Of a stretch of DNA of 64,000 nucleotides, positions 24,285 through 33,883 are shown piece after piece. The position numbers and the translations under genes were made by a program. Origin of the DNA: DATGEP01 sp035310125 (lineage in GTDB: Bacteria > Chloroflexota > Ktedonobacteria > Ktedonobacterales > JADMIN01); assembly GCA_035310125.1 (NCBI GenBank), contig DATGEP010000228.1, positions 1-64,000 of the forward strand, written 5' to 3'. Positions within the stretch are counted from its first letter, which is position 1; every line of letters begins with the position of its first letter. The notes beneath the pieces were generated by a model that did no database searches, was not told where the DNA came from, and saw nothing but the letters and a program-made list of their open reading frames with translations.

Positions 24285-24989
24285 GTGGAGCAGCTCTTTT
24301 CCAATCTCATATCGCTGATGAGCAGCGTACCGCTGCCGCTCGTCTTCCTGATCGTCGCGGTTTGGGTCGGTGCCGAGAGCGCGGGTATCGGCGTACCCAT
24401 CGAGCCGATGATGCTCTTCGCCGGCTCACTGGCGGCCCAGAGCAAGAACCCGATTGTGGAAGTGGCATTCTTCATCGTGTGCACCGCGCTAGGATGCCTC
24501 GTCTTCGCCAGCATCGCGTATGAGATCGGCAAGCGGGTCGGGACGACGGCTATCACAAAGGTCGGTCGCTTCATCGGGCTGAACAAGACGCGAGCGGATC
24601 ACATCGAGCTCTGGCTGCGGCATCGCGGCGGCCTGGGCGTCTTCATCGCGCGCGAGACGCCAATGGTGCGCACCTTCGGTTCTTACATGATGGGCGCGGC
24701 GGACATTCCGCCTACCACCTTCGCCCTGAGCACCTTCGGGGGATCGCTCGTCTACTGCGGTATCTGGATCGTCCTGGGCAACATCCTCGGCGCGAACTAC
24801 ACGCAGGCGCTCGGCTATCTCGGCAAGATCGGCACGCCAGGTATCCTCATCGCCGTGGGCGTCGTGCTTGCCGTGATGGTGCTCCATCACTTCGCGGGGC
24901 GCTTCGGCTTCCACCGCATCAAGCGTCACTACCTGCGCCACGGTCCCAAACCCCTCGCTGCCTCAGCCTCCGCCAGCACCGGCGCCTAA
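24285..24989 (+). CDS. DedA-family (VTT domain) membrane protein
   Basis: A membrane protein of the DedA/SNARE-associated family, which includes undecaprenyl-phosphate and phospholipid transporters. About five hydrophobic spans are visible, with the family motifs GVPIEPMMLFAGSLAA near the N-terminus and RHRGGLGVFIARETPMVRTF in the middle, followed by YMMGAADIPPTTFALSTFGG. I chose the GTG at 24285 because GGAGGG lies nine bases upstream; ATG at 24219 is an alternative without a site. It converges on the MFS gene with about 30 bases between. Confidence 0.88.
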   Translation: MEQLFSNLISLMSSVPLPLVFLIVAVWVGAESAGIGVPIEPMMLFAGSLAAQSKNPIVEVAFFIVCTALGCLVFASIAYEIGKRVGTTAITKVGRFIGLNKTRADHIELWLRHRGGLGVFIARETPMVRTFGSYMMGAADIPPTTFALSTFGGSLVYCGIWIVLGNILGANYTQALGYLGKIGTPGILIAVGVVLAVMVLHHFAGRFGFHRIKRHYLRHGPKPLAASASASTGA

Positions 24990-25021
24990 TCAGCAGGAGC
25001 TGTACCGCGTCGTCGCTGCTC

Positions 25022-26527
25022 CTATGCCGCGTTTTCGCCTTCGGTGAGCGCCATGCCAGGATGCGCGTTGCCGCGCAGCGACGAGGCCACCGCAGCAAGC
25101 ACAGAGATACCCGCCATCAGCCAGAACGAGAGGTGCAGCCCGTTCATGAACGAGGTCAGCACGCTATCTGGCACACCCGCCGTAACGCCCGCAAAAATCT
25201 GGAACATGACCGACTTGGGCAGCGTACTCGCGACGATTGCCAGCGCGAACGCGATACTAAAAACGCCGCCCGTATTCATCAGCATCGTGCGTGTACCCGC
25301 CGCGATGCCGCGCTGATTCGGACGCACGCTCGCCATGATGGCGCTGGTATTGGGGGAGTTGAAGATCCCAGAGCCAGCGCCCATGATGAACATCACCAAC
25401 GCCGTGTACCAGTACGGCGTATGCAAGCCCACCACCGCCATGCCGGCCAGTCCAACCGCTGTGATCAACAGACCAAGAGAAGAGAGCAGCCGCGAGCCGT
25501 GGTGATCCGAGAGCCAGCCGGAGATCGGCGACATGATGAGCATACCGATGGCAAGCGGCGTCAGCATGATGCCCGCCGTCAGCGCGTCCTTCTGCTCCGG
25601 CCCCTGAAAATAGAAGACGAAGAGGAAGGTTACGGCGAGCCGCGCCAGCGCGTTCAAGAAGGAGCTGAGGTTGCCCATCGCGAACAGGCGGTCACGAAAA
25701 AGGGTGAGATCCAGCAGCGGCTGCTTCACGCGCAGCTCGACGACGATGAAGATCGGGAACACAACAAGAGCGGCTATGAATCCGCCGATGACCATCGGAT
25801 CGGTCCAGCCCTGAATGCCACCGACCGTCAGCGCGATCAGCAAACCCGTGACCGAGACAAGATAGGTCAGCATACCTGGCACATCGAAGTGTTGATGCCG
25901 CTCAAGCACCACTTGCTCGCGCAGGTTAATCCAGGCCCATAGCGTGCCGACGAGCGAGAACGGTATGTTAAACCAGAACACCCATTGCCAGCCGAAAAAC
26001 GTCAGCCAGCCTCCGAGAATGGTGCCCAGGATGGTGCCCACCGCCGCGACAATCATGTTTGTGCCGAGCGCCAGCCCAAGCTGGCGCCTGGGGAAGGCGT
26101 CCGTAACGATGGCCGAGCTGTTCGCCATCATGAACGCGCCTGCCGCGCCCTGCACGATACGTATCACGACAAGCTGCCCGCCCGTCGTCGCGAAGCCTGC
26201 CGCCAGCGAGGTGATGCCGAAGACCGCCGAGCCAAGGACATACAAGTTCTTCCGCCCAAGCATATCCGCCAGCCGTCCGGCCGTCAGCACCAGCACCGTT
26301 TGCGCGAGCATGTACGAGAGTAGCACCCAGACAAGGGTAATGAGATCCGTATGCAGCTCACGCAGCAGCACCGGCAGCGCGATAATCAGCGTGCCAGCAT
26401 TGAGCGTCGCCAGCAGCGTGCCCAGGCTGGTGCATGACAGCGCGAGCCATTTATAACTGCCATCGGTCTCTCCCGCTCTCGCGCGCAGGACACCGCGCGC
26501 CCTAACGCCCATGATGCTTCGTCTCAT
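25022..26527 (-). CDS. MFS drug exporter of the DHA2 (14-TM) type
   Basis: A membrane transporter of about 500 residues with 14 hydrophobic spans. MFS motif A is seen as GRLADMLGRKNLYVLG between the second and third spans, and motif C-like glycine-rich TILGTILGGWLTFFGWQWVFWFNIP in the fifth is typical of the DHA2/QacA-EmrB family of proton-driven drug exporters. The start is uncertain: the ATG at 26527 follows AGGAG very closely, and an upstream TTG is possible. A strong promoter at 26647-26675 with a palindrome in the leader suggests regulated expression. The substrate is unknown. Confidence 0.9.
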   Translation of the reverse strand: MRRSIMGVRARGVLRARAGETDGSYKWLALSCTSLGTLLATLNAGTLIIALPVLLRELHTDLITLVWVLLSYMLAQTVLVLTAGRLADMLGRKNLYVLGSAVFGITSLAAGFATTGGQLVVIRIVQGAAGAFMMANSSAIVTDAFPRRQLGLALGTNMIVAAVGTILGTILGGWLTFFGWQWVFWFNIPFSLVGTLWAWINLREQVVLERHQHFDVPGMLTYLVSVTGLLIALTVGGIQGWTDPMVIGGFIAALVVFPIFIVVELRVKQPLLDLTLFRDRLFAMGNLSSFLNALARLAVTFLFVFYFQGPEQKDALTAGIMLTPLAIGMLIMSPISGWLSDHHGSRLLSSLGLLITAVGLAGMAVVGLHTPYWYTALVMFIMGAGSGIFNSPNTSAIMASVRPNQRGIAAGTRTMLMNTGGVFSIAFALAIVASTLPKSVMFQIFAGVTAGVPDSVLTSFMNGLHLSFWLMAGISVLAAVASSLRGNAHPGMALTEGENAA

Positions 26528-26613
26528 CTCCTGCTCTCCCGAATTCTTGAAATTGCCTGTTCTCAATCCGCGCCTTACGTCGGTACAGCAAGGGAAACGA
26601 TCAGGTTGGCGCC

Positions 26614-26675
26614 AAACATTAACGTTTACGGAAAGGCTACTGGGGTATAGTATCGCTCAGTGATCGGGCTGTCAA
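26614..26675 (-). promoter_or_regulatory. MFS exporter promoter with a palindrome in the leader
   Basis: On the minus strand TTGACA (26675-26670), 17-nt spacer, TACTAT (26652-26647). Just past the expected start site is AAACGTTAATGTTT (26627-26614), a palindrome with one mismatched pair, which is a plausible operator for a TetR- or MarR-type repressor. No such repressor gene is next to it. Confidence 0.6.
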
Positions 26676-26807
26676 GTGTATTGCGCGCTTCCATCCACAC
26701 ATGATACCGTTTCAAGCAACGCGGTACTCCTTCTCTTCTGTCAAGCGAACATCTCCCTCTCAGCGGCGCGGCGCGGGGCCGCGATGTTTCGACGAGGAGC
26801 GCACACC

Positions 26808-28256
26808 GTGACTGATAGGGCATCACGCGACGCGCATTCCTGGATTGCTGACTCCGGCAATGATGACGACGGCAGCTTCACGCTGGAAAGCGGTGGCCGC
26901 GCGTTCGATCAGCGCCTTCCCATGCGTCAAAAGCTGGTGCGTGGTGGGCTGGCTGGCGTCGTCGTGGTGTTTGCCGCGTTCTTCATGTTGGGTGGACCCG
27001 ATGCGGCGGGCGCGTTCATGCGGACGCTGCGCCAACCGCCTGTGGGGCAACTCTACGCCGCGCACTCGCTCCACTCGCCGTTAGCGGTGCTGCCGGCTCC
27101 TGGCGCCCGCGCCACTACTCCCGACGTTCGCATCAGCCCCGCCGCCGGCAATCGGGGCGATGCCTATGCGTGCTGGGCCGAGCGGAGCCCAGCGACAAAC
27201 GGCGCTACGCACACAGATGGCGCGCTGCGTTTCGCCGTCCTCACCACCATCAAGGCGCAATGGAAGCAGCTCAAGCCGCCGGTGGCAGCCGGCACGCGTT
27301 GCACCCTCGCAGCCGACACTCTGCGCGAAGCCTGGCTCACGCTGGCCACATATGTGTCCACGCCCTCCGAGAACGCGTGCGCGCTCCCGGAACTCTTCCT
27401 GAGCCGTACCAGCGGCGTCGCGTGGGTGCGTGTGCCCTGGCCGGACCAGTGGATCTCCGCCTGCAACGTGACGCTCGCGCTCACCGACGGCCACCTCTAC
27501 ATCACCGCCGACGATCCACTTCTGCTCCGTAACAGCTACGAAGTCGGCGCGCCGGAGCGCGTCATGACAACGGCCGACGCTGGCAAAACCTGGCAGGTGG
27601 CGGACGTGGGGCTACCGTTCGGATCGAGCGTAGACCTGGTGGGGCTGCGACCGGGCGGTCATTTGCTGGCGGCGACCACCGACCCATCGCCCCCGGCCAC
27701 CGGAACGCTCTGGGAAAGCTCCACGAACGGCGCCGGTTGGTACTCCCTGGGCCAGCTTCCCGGCGCGGCGCCAATCGTTGCCGTCTCCGCCGATCCCGCA
27801 ACGACCGACCATGGCGGTTGGGGACGCCTGTATGTGGTTGCGCAGACATTGACTAACGGCATCCCCAATGGATTGGATTCACCACTGGTGGAGACTGGCT
27901 TTCCTGGCGAGACATGGACACCCTTGTCGCTGCCCGCGCCAATCGCGGGCAATGACGACTCGTTCGTGAATGAGATCGAAGCCGCTATCGTCGGGCCGGG
28001 CGGCGCTCTGGCGGTGCTGCGTGTGGCGCCCACCTCGACCCTGAACACCGTCGCGCCCGCAAACTACGTCTGGGTGTGGAGTCCCGCGCGACACGTCTGG
28101 ACTGAGGCGTCCTTTATCATTCCCGCGAATACCATCATGCAGGGCACGGCCCGCGACGGCGGCCAGATGCGCATCTGGATGACGCAGCTTACGATGGGAA
28201 TACCGATCTCGGTCACCATTCGCGTCTTCACCCTCACGGCAATGGGCGCGGGCTAG
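26808..28256 (+). CDS. Membrane-anchored BNR/sialidase-like beta-propeller protein
   Basis: A 482-residue protein with a cytoplasmic N-terminal tail of about 50 residues, one transmembrane span (LAGVVVVFAAFFMLGG) and a large outer domain. The outer domain has degenerate Asp-box-like turns, such as TTADAGKTWQVADVG and STNGAGWYSLG, which mark a sialidase-like beta-propeller. No catalytic arginine triad or glutamate could be assigned, so enzymatic activity is doubtful. The GTG at 26808 has AGGAG eight bases upstream. The gene is divergent from the MFS exporter, and a fragment of a related propeller gene lies at 23.6-24.1 kb. Confidence 0.75.
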   Translation: MTDRASRDAHSWIADSGNDDDGSFTLESGGRAFDQRLPMRQKLVRGGLAGVVVVFAAFFMLGGPDAAGAFMRTLRQPPVGQLYAAHSLHSPLAVLPAPGARATTPDVRISPAAGNRGDAYACWAERSPATNGATHTDGALRFAVLTTIKAQWKQLKPPVAAGTRCTLAADTLREAWLTLATYVSTPSENACALPELFLSRTSGVAWVRVPWPDQWISACNVTLALTDGHLYITADDPLLLRNSYEVGAPERVMTTADAGKTWQVADVGLPFGSSVDLVGLRPGGHLLAATTDPSPPATGTLWESSTNGAGWYSLGQLPGAAPIVAVSADPATTDHGGWGRLYVVAQTLTNGIPNGLDSPLVETGFPGETWTPLSLPAPIAGNDDSFVNEIEAAIVGPGGALAVLRVAPTSTLNTVAPANYVWVWSPARHVWTEASFIIPANTIMQGTARDGGQMRIWMTQLTMGIPISVTIRVFTLTAMGAG

Positions 28257-28498
28257 CGAGCATCTCCACACGCACCATAGAGCTCGCGGTTCCATCGCGT
28301 ATGGGATCAACCCAGGCAGACGCGGCTTTGTAGCAGTGTCCGGCAGACGCGCACCGACCCGCACGATGGAACATTACGTTTGCCGCATGTGGGCCATCGT
28401 GCCTGGCGATGTAGTATAGTGGCGAAGATTGTGTAGACACTTGTGGGTGGTTGCGATAGCACTCCTGCATACGAATCCATAAAGCGAGGCGGACAGCG

Positions 28499-29803
28499 AT
28501 GACGGCGCCGATGATGGAACAAGCGAGCGAGCGGGATGAGACACGCACATATGATGTACTGGTAGTCGGTGGCGGGCCTGCCGGACTCAGCGCGGCGGAG
28601 ACCGCCGCTAAAAGTGGGGCGCGGGTCGCCGTGCTGGAGCGCCAGAAGGAAATCGGGTATCCCGTTCATACGAGCGGCGGAAGCTGGGTCAGTGATATGG
28701 TCGCGTTGGGCATCCCCTCCGACCTGTACTATCCGATTCGCCGCGTCACCTTCCTCTCGCCACGACGACAGGCGCATTTCGAGTACGTCGAACCCGTCTG
28801 CTGTGTCCTGGACGTGCGCGGCGTCTACCAGCACGTCGCCGGGCGCGCCGTGGCCGCTGGCGCCGAAATTCACCCAAACTCCCCGGTGGAGCGCCCCATT
28901 ATAGAGGATGGCCGCGTCGTTGGCGTCATCGCGAAGGATCATCGCAATCGCGCTGGCGAATGGCGCGCGCCCGTCGTGATAGACGCTAGCGGCTTCTCCT
29001 GCACGCTCTCCACGCGCACCGGCCTGCACGAAGGCTACAAACGCTATGGCTATGGCGCAGAATATGACCTCTTCGCCCCAAACTATGATCCCGACAGCCT
29101 GTACCTGATTATGGGCAGCCAGGTAGCTCCCTCCGGCTACGCCTGGGCCTTCCCACGCGGCAAGGGACGGGTGCGTCTCGGCGTCGGCGTGATCCGCCCG
29201 GATGTGGACGCCGACGCGCGCGAATATCTGGATTCTTTCGCGCAGCGGCTCCCGTCGCTGGCTCCGGCTTTCGCGGGCGCCAGCCCCATCGAGTACCATA
29301 CTGGCTTGTTTCCCTCAGAGGGCGTCGTGAAACGCTTCGTGGCGGACGGGCTGATCGCCACAGGTGACGCCGCCGGTCACGGCTCGACCCTGGTTGGTGA
29401 GGGCATCCGCTTCGCCATGTACAGCGGGCGGATGGCTGGAACGACCGCGGCGGAGGCTGTGCGCGCGGGCGATTGCTCCGCGCCTTTCCTGGAGCGCTAC
29501 GAACGCGAGTGGCGCGCCCGCTTTGGCCGCGAGATGGACATCTCCTATATCGTCAATCAGCGCATTGCTGGCTGGAGCGACGAGCGCTGGGACGAGAGCA
29601 TGAGCTGGCTGCAGCGCCTTACTCCAACCCAGGCGGCGGAGCTGCTACGGGGTGACTTTAGCGTTGGCCTCTTTCTCGGGGTGCTCCGGCGCAATCCGGT
29701 GCTCCTGCGTACCGGCACGCGCAAGTTCTTCGATCTGGCGTTCCAGCGACTGGGGCGTTCGGCTCCCGTCACCGAGGCCGACGTGGCGAATTCAGGCGCG
29801 TAA
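28499..29803 (+). CDS. Geranylgeranyl-reductase-family FAD-dependent oxidoreductase
   Basis: A 434-residue flavoprotein of the geranylgeranyl reductase family. The FAD motif is DVLVVGGGPAGLSAAETAAK followed by VLERQKEIGYPVHTSGG. The second FAD region is GDAAGHGSTLVGEGIRFAMY. Members saturate isoprenoid chains of lipids, quinones or chlorophyll side chains, and in non-phototrophs the target is often menaquinone or a membrane lipid. GAGG lies nine bases before the ATG. The glycogen debranching gene starts three bases after its stop, so the two are co-transcribed, an unusual pairing. Confidence 0.87.
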   Translation: MTAPMMEQASERDETRTYDVLVVGGGPAGLSAAETAAKSGARVAVLERQKEIGYPVHTSGGSWVSDMVALGIPSDLYYPIRRVTFLSPRRQAHFEYVEPVCCVLDVRGVYQHVAGRAVAAGAEIHPNSPVERPIIEDGRVVGVIAKDHRNRAGEWRAPVVIDASGFSCTLSTRTGLHEGYKRYGYGAEYDLFAPNYDPDSLYLIMGSQVAPSGYAWAFPRGKGRVRLGVGVIRPDVDADAREYLDSFAQRLPSLAPAFAGASPIEYHTGLFPSEGVVKRFVADGLIATGDAAGHGSTLVGEGIRFAMYSGRMAGTTAAEAVRAGDCSAPFLERYEREWRARFGREMDISYIVNQRIAGWSDERWDESMSWLQRLTPTQAAELLRGDFSVGLFLGVLRRNPVLLRTGTRKFFDLAFQRLGRSAPVTEADVANSGA

Positions 29804-29806
29804 CGC

Positions 29807-31936
29807 ATGAGCCTACCTACCCTCGCGCTCGATCCCGCCACGCTTGGCGACCTGGATGCCGACCTCGCGCGCGAGTGGCTGGTGACGAACGGCCTGGGCG
29901 GCTACGCGATGGGCAGCGTCTGCGGCGCCACGACACGGTCATATCACGGCCTCCTCGTCGCGGCGGTGCGTCCCCCCGTGGATCGCGCGGTGCTCATCAC
30001 CAAAGTGGATGAGACGGTCACGCTGCCTGATGCGTCCCGTGTCGAGCTCGGCACCAACGAATACGCGGGCGGCGCCATCGCGCCGCATGGCTTCGCGCGC
30101 CTGGAGGGCTTCGCGCTGGTAGGTAGCATCCCCCGCTGGACATTTCGCCTGAGCGACGGCATAGCGCTGGAGAAATCCGTCTGGATGGCACACGGGTACA
30201 ATGCGACCTTCGTGCGCTATCGCTACGTGGCGGCTGCGCACATGGACTCGATACAACTGACCCTGACTCCGTTCTGCCTGGACCGCGACCATCACGGCGT
30301 CACCCAGGGCGCGCTGGACTGGCGTTTCCTCGTAGACACCGAGGCCGCCGCCTGCACCATCCGCGCGTTCACGGGCGCCCTTCCGTATCGGATCATCGCG
30401 GGTCCGGCGGCGCGATTCACGGCGACCGGCGAGTGGCACTGGCACGTCTTCCATCGCGCCGAGCACGAGCGCGGGCTGCCCGACACCGAGGATGTCTACC
30501 AGCCAGGCACCTTCACGATCACGCTCGCACCTGGGCAAACAGCGAGCCTGCTGCTGAGCGCCGGCACGAGCTTGCCGCCGGAGCTGGCGGGCATCGGCGG
30601 TGAGCGGCACGAAGCAACCGTCGCGGACGCATACGAGCGCGAGCAGGCGCGCTGCGCCGATCTCCTGAGCCGGGCAGGCGCGCGCGTCGTGGTGGACGCG
30701 ATGGCCGCGCGGCTCACCCTCGCCGCCGATCAGTTCCTTGTGGCGCGCCCTGTCCCAACGGCGCTGCCCGCGCCCACGGAGCCACAATCCCTGCTATCTG
30801 GGATTAGCCGCGAAGCCTCATCTGTCTCTGCCGCTTCAGCTCGCGATGATTCCATCACCGTCATCGCCGGATATCCCTGGTTCACCGATTGGGGCCGCGA
30901 CACAATGATCGCGCTGCCCGGGCTCACCCTGACGACAGGACGCCACGCAGACGCACGTGGGCTGCTGCGCACCTTCGCTCGCTATATCAGCCAGGGTATG
31001 CTGCCCAACCGGTTCCCGGATGGCGGCGCGGCACCCGAATACAACACCGTGGACGCGACCCTCTGGTACTTCGTCGCCATCGGCCGCTATTTGGACGCGA
31101 CCGGAGACGAGGCGCTGCTGAGTGAGCTGTTCCCCTCGCTTGCGGATATCATCGCGTGGCATCTGCGCGGCACTCGCTTCGGCATCGGCGTAGACCCGGC
31201 GGACGGCCTCCTGCGGGCGGGAGCGTCCGGCGTGCAGCTCACCTGGATGGACGCCAAAGTTGACGATTGGGTGGTCACGCCTCGACGCGGCAAGCCCGTC
31301 GAGATCAACGCGCTCTGGTACGCCGCGTTGAGTCGCATGGCAGCGTGGGCGCGCCGCCTGGGCGCGGAAGCCGGCCCATACGATGCGGCACTCGCCGCCG
31401 TGGAGCGCTCATATTGGGTGCGCTTCTGGTACGAGGCTGGCGGCTACCTCTATGATGTCGTAGATGTCGAGGGGCAGCCTGGCACGGTGGACTCGTCGTT
31501 CCGACCCAACCAGCTCTTCGCCCTCTCGCTCGCCCACCCGCTCGTCCCGCTGGATAAGGCACAACAGATCCTCACGCGAATCGAGGGGCGGCTATTGACG
31601 CCAATGGGGCTCCGCACGCTGGCCCCCGACGATCCGCGTTACATCGGCATCTACACCGGCGACCAGCGATCCCGCGATGCGGCGTACCATCAGGGCACGG
31701 TCTGGCCCTGGCTGCTAGGCGCCTATGCCGATGCCCTCTTAGCGCTCTATGGAGCCGCGGCGCATGCGCGTATTCGGGCGCTGCTGCCACCCTTCGAGGC
31801 GCACTTGCGCACAGCCGGCATCGGGACTATCAGCGAAATCGCCTGCGCCAACCCGCCGTTCGCGCCCTGCGGCTGCATCGCGCAAGCATGGAGCGTTGCC
31901 GAGCTGCTACGCATGCTCGCGCTGCTGGATAACTAG
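29807..31936 (+). CDS. Glycogen debranching enzyme (amylo-alpha-1,6-glucosidase type)
   Basis: A 709-residue protein with the bacterial debranching-enzyme N-terminal domain (EWLVTNGLGGYAMGSVCG, TRSYHGLLVAA) and the C-terminal (alpha/alpha)6 GH133-like catalytic domain. The catalytic domain is marked by GYPWFTDWGRDTMIALPGL, NRFPDGGAAPEYNTVDA and VQLTWMDAK. It hydrolyses alpha-1,6 branches left after phosphorylase action on glycogen. With the GH15 enzyme at 52.4-54.4 kb it indicates alpha-glucan turnover. No signal peptide is seen, so it is cytoplasmic. It begins three bases after the flavoprotein gene. Confidence 0.93.
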   Translation: MSLPTLALDPATLGDLDADLAREWLVTNGLGGYAMGSVCGATTRSYHGLLVAAVRPPVDRAVLITKVDETVTLPDASRVELGTNEYAGGAIAPHGFARLEGFALVGSIPRWTFRLSDGIALEKSVWMAHGYNATFVRYRYVAAAHMDSIQLTLTPFCLDRDHHGVTQGALDWRFLVDTEAAACTIRAFTGALPYRIIAGPAARFTATGEWHWHVFHRAEHERGLPDTEDVYQPGTFTITLAPGQTASLLLSAGTSLPPELAGIGGERHEATVADAYEREQARCADLLSRAGARVVVDAMAARLTLAADQFLVARPVPTALPAPTEPQSLLSGISREASSVSAASARDDSITVIAGYPWFTDWGRDTMIALPGLTLTTGRHADARGLLRTFARYISQGMLPNRFPDGGAAPEYNTVDATLWYFVAIGRYLDATGDEALLSELFPSLADIIAWHLRGTRFGIGVDPADGLLRAGASGVQLTWMDAKVDDWVVTPRRGKPVEINALWYAALSRMAAWARRLGAEAGPYDAALAAVERSYWVRFWYEAGGYLYDVVDVEGQPGTVDSSFRPNQLFALSLAHPLVPLDKAQQILTRIEGRLLTPMGLRTLAPDDPRYIGIYTGDQRSRDAAYHQGTVWPWLLGAYADALLALYGAAAHARIRALLPPFEAHLRTAGIGTISEIACANPPFAPCGCIAQAWSVAELLRMLALLDN

Positions 31937-32138
31937 CGCCAACCAGCATGACCGGCGCGCCGAAGCGGGAATGAGAGCGCTCAGCCACCACCACGTCCCG
32001 CCTGGCGGCATGCCATGAACCATCGCAAAAAATAACACTGCTATCTATGCTTGTGCGGTCTCAACTGCTAAAATGTGCCGGTCGCCGTATTGATGCGGCA
32101 CATGCTTGTTGATTGCTTGCACGGAGGACTCATTCCAT

Positions 32139-32852
32139 ATGGCACGACATCATCGAAATGGTCGCCTGGTGGCCTGGCTGCTACCGGCATTACTCGCGGC
32201 GGTATTCGTTCTGGCGGGCTGTGGCATGGCCGGCATCGGCGGAGCCTCGCCGACCGCGACCCCAAATGCCACCACCATCATCCAGCGCGCGCAGAGCGTT
32301 AAGATCACCGACGCGGCGCTCACCTTAACGCTTTCTGGCACCTCTGCCGGCAAGTCGGTTACGGGCTCCGCCACCGGCAAGCTGACGAAAACACCGCCCC
32401 GCTCCGATTTTACATTCAATCTCACCGCCGAAGGTCAACAGATCGCCTTTGAATCTATCACGGATGGGACGGCGAATGTCTCGTACACCCAATTCACACA
32501 GCCCGCGTTGCTTGCCAACGGCAAGTGGACCAAGACCAGCGGCGGAGCAAGCAGCAGTCTGTTCGACCCGTCGCAGTTCACCGACTACAGCCAGCTGAAG
32601 AATCCAACGCTGGTTGGTCGCGACACGGTCAATGGCACTCCAGTCTGGCACCTCAAGGGCCAGTCCACTGCCGCCGGTGAGAGCGGCACGCTGGATATCT
32701 TCGTCCGCCAGGATAACTACTATCCCGTGCAGATCAAGGGGCAGACGACTGGCACTTCTACCAACCTGAGCATCGTGCTCACATACACGTCTGTGAATTC
32801 CGGTAACGTCACCATCACACTGCCGCCCGCCGATCAGGTACAGAGCGCCTAA
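32139..32852 (+). CDS. LppX/LprG-like lipoprotein
   Basis: A 237-residue exported lipoprotein. The signal peptide ends in the lipobox VLAGC, with the lipidated Cys28. The mature part has alternating strand patterns (ITDAALTLTLSGTS, DGTANVSYTQF, WHLKGQS, LDIFVRQDNYYPVQIKG), matching the half-barrel fold of the LolA/LppX-LprG type that binds lipids or acts as a surface sensor. The match is by pattern and length only. The ATG at 32139 has GGAGG eleven bases upstream. It converges on the next gene across a strong bidirectional hairpin. Confidence 0.75.
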   Translation: MARHHRNGRLVAWLLPALLAAVFVLAGCGMAGIGGASPTATPNATTIIQRAQSVKITDAALTLTLSGTSAGKSVTGSATGKLTKTPPRSDFTFNLTAEGQQIAFESITDGTANVSYTQFTQPALLANGKWTKTSGGASSSLFDPSQFTDYSQLKNPTLVGRDTVNGTPVWHLKGQSTAAGESGTLDIFVRQDNYYPVQIKGQTTGTSTNLSIVLTYTSVNSGNVTITLPPADQVQSA

Positions 32853-32865
32853 CCAGCGCTCCATA

Positions 32866-32908
32866 GTGAACAAGTCGCATCCGGTGGTGCTGGGCGCGGC
32901 TTGTTCAC
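32866..32908. terminator. Bidirectional terminator-like hairpin
   Basis: GTGAACAAGTCGC (32866-32878) pairs with GCGGCTTGTTCAC (32896-32908) as a 13-bp stem with one wobble pair and a 17-base loop. It lies between two convergent genes, as expected for a shared terminator. T-runs are absent on both sides. Confidence 0.6.
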
Positions 32909-32954
32909 CTCTCTATGCGGTTCCGTCTGCTGCATCGCCTGGGTGCGAAACCCA

Positions 32955-33830
32955 CTACGGTGTCGCCACCGGAGCCGGGAATGCGGTCCCGGTCGGCACG
33001 GTCGAGGAAAACGTGACCGTCTCGGTGCCAAGCGGAATGAGCCGGTCCACCTGCGGATTATCCACCACATATCTCGTCGTCATGGAGGACGCGAGGAATT
33101 GCTCCGTGCTGTCGCTGACAGCAAAGCTCTGCAAATCGTCAATGGAGATGGCGCTCGTGGTGTCAACCGCTGGCCCATTCACGGTAACGGTGACTGTCCC
33201 TACGGCATGCGGGATACTTGTGGCACTGCTTATGGCGCTCACATGTCCTGGCAGCACTTCGGCGGTGAATGTAGTGCCTTGCACCGTAGGGTCAAGCCAT
33301 GTCCGATGCAGGTGCGTGATGCTCAGGACCACGTGGTGCGGCTCGGCGGTGCCCTGATGCGCCGCCATAAAGCTGTACTGCACGGTGACGGTGTGGCTGT
33401 CCACCAATGTCACCACTTCTACAACCTGCCAGCCATAGCCGCTTGTCGTCGCGAAAATCTGATGCTTCGTGTCGTCCGTGCTGTAGCCATGAAAGTTATC
33501 CCAAAGATTCTGCACCTCACCGTCAACCGAGATCGTGGAGCTCCAATCCACGTAGCTGAGCAGGTTGACACCGTTGTAGATAATCGCCGGGCGATCTGTT
33601 CCCGCGTTGTTTTGGAAGGTGATCGCATACGACCCTGAGCTATACGCGGTTACACCACGATACAGATTGCTCTGCGAGGTGGTTACCGCCAGCACTCCCT
33701 TGAAGTGGAAGATCGCCAGAATCAGTAGCCCCGCGAGAAGCACCACCGGCGTGATGAATCGCTTGACGAACGTATAAAGCTGCACATTGAGCCGTTTGCC
33801 GGTTCTCAGCGCGTGAAATGTTTCCCTCAT
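32955..33830 (-). CDS. Membrane-anchored extracellular protein of unknown function
   Basis: A 291-residue protein with a basic N-terminus, one transmembrane span (VVLLAGLLILAIFHFKGVLA) and a predicted beta-rich outer domain of about 240 residues full of Thr, Ser and Val. GGAG lies ten bases upstream of the ATG at 33830; an earlier ATG at 33866 is less likely. It follows the glycosyltransferase fusion gene by 53 bases on the same strand and may be co-transcribed with it. A role at the cell surface is likely, but no family is recognised. Confidence 0.7.
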   Translation of the reverse strand: MRETFHALRTGKRLNVQLYTFVKRFITPVVLLAGLLILAIFHFKGVLAVTTSQSNLYRGVTAYSSGSYAITFQNNAGTDRPAIIYNGVNLLSYVDWSSTISVDGEVQNLWDNFHGYSTDDTKHQIFATTSGYGWQVVEVVTLVDSHTVTVQYSFMAAHQGTAEPHHVVLSITHLHRTWLDPTVQGTTFTAEVLPGHVSAISSATSIPHAVGTVTVTVNGPAVDTTSAISIDDLQSFAVSDSTEQFLASSMTTRYVVDNPQVDRLIPLGTETVTFSSTVPTGTAFPAPVATP

Positions 33831-33883
33831 GGATTCGTGTCTCCGGGTATAGTGTCGTTCAGCCACATTCCCGCGCTACCCCT

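Noticed and set aside
28361..28402. 9-bp inverted repeat GCACGATGG/CCATCGTGC upstream of the flavoprotein gene
   Set aside because: The loop is 24 bases and there is no T-run or nearby promoter to give it meaning; left out as a feature.
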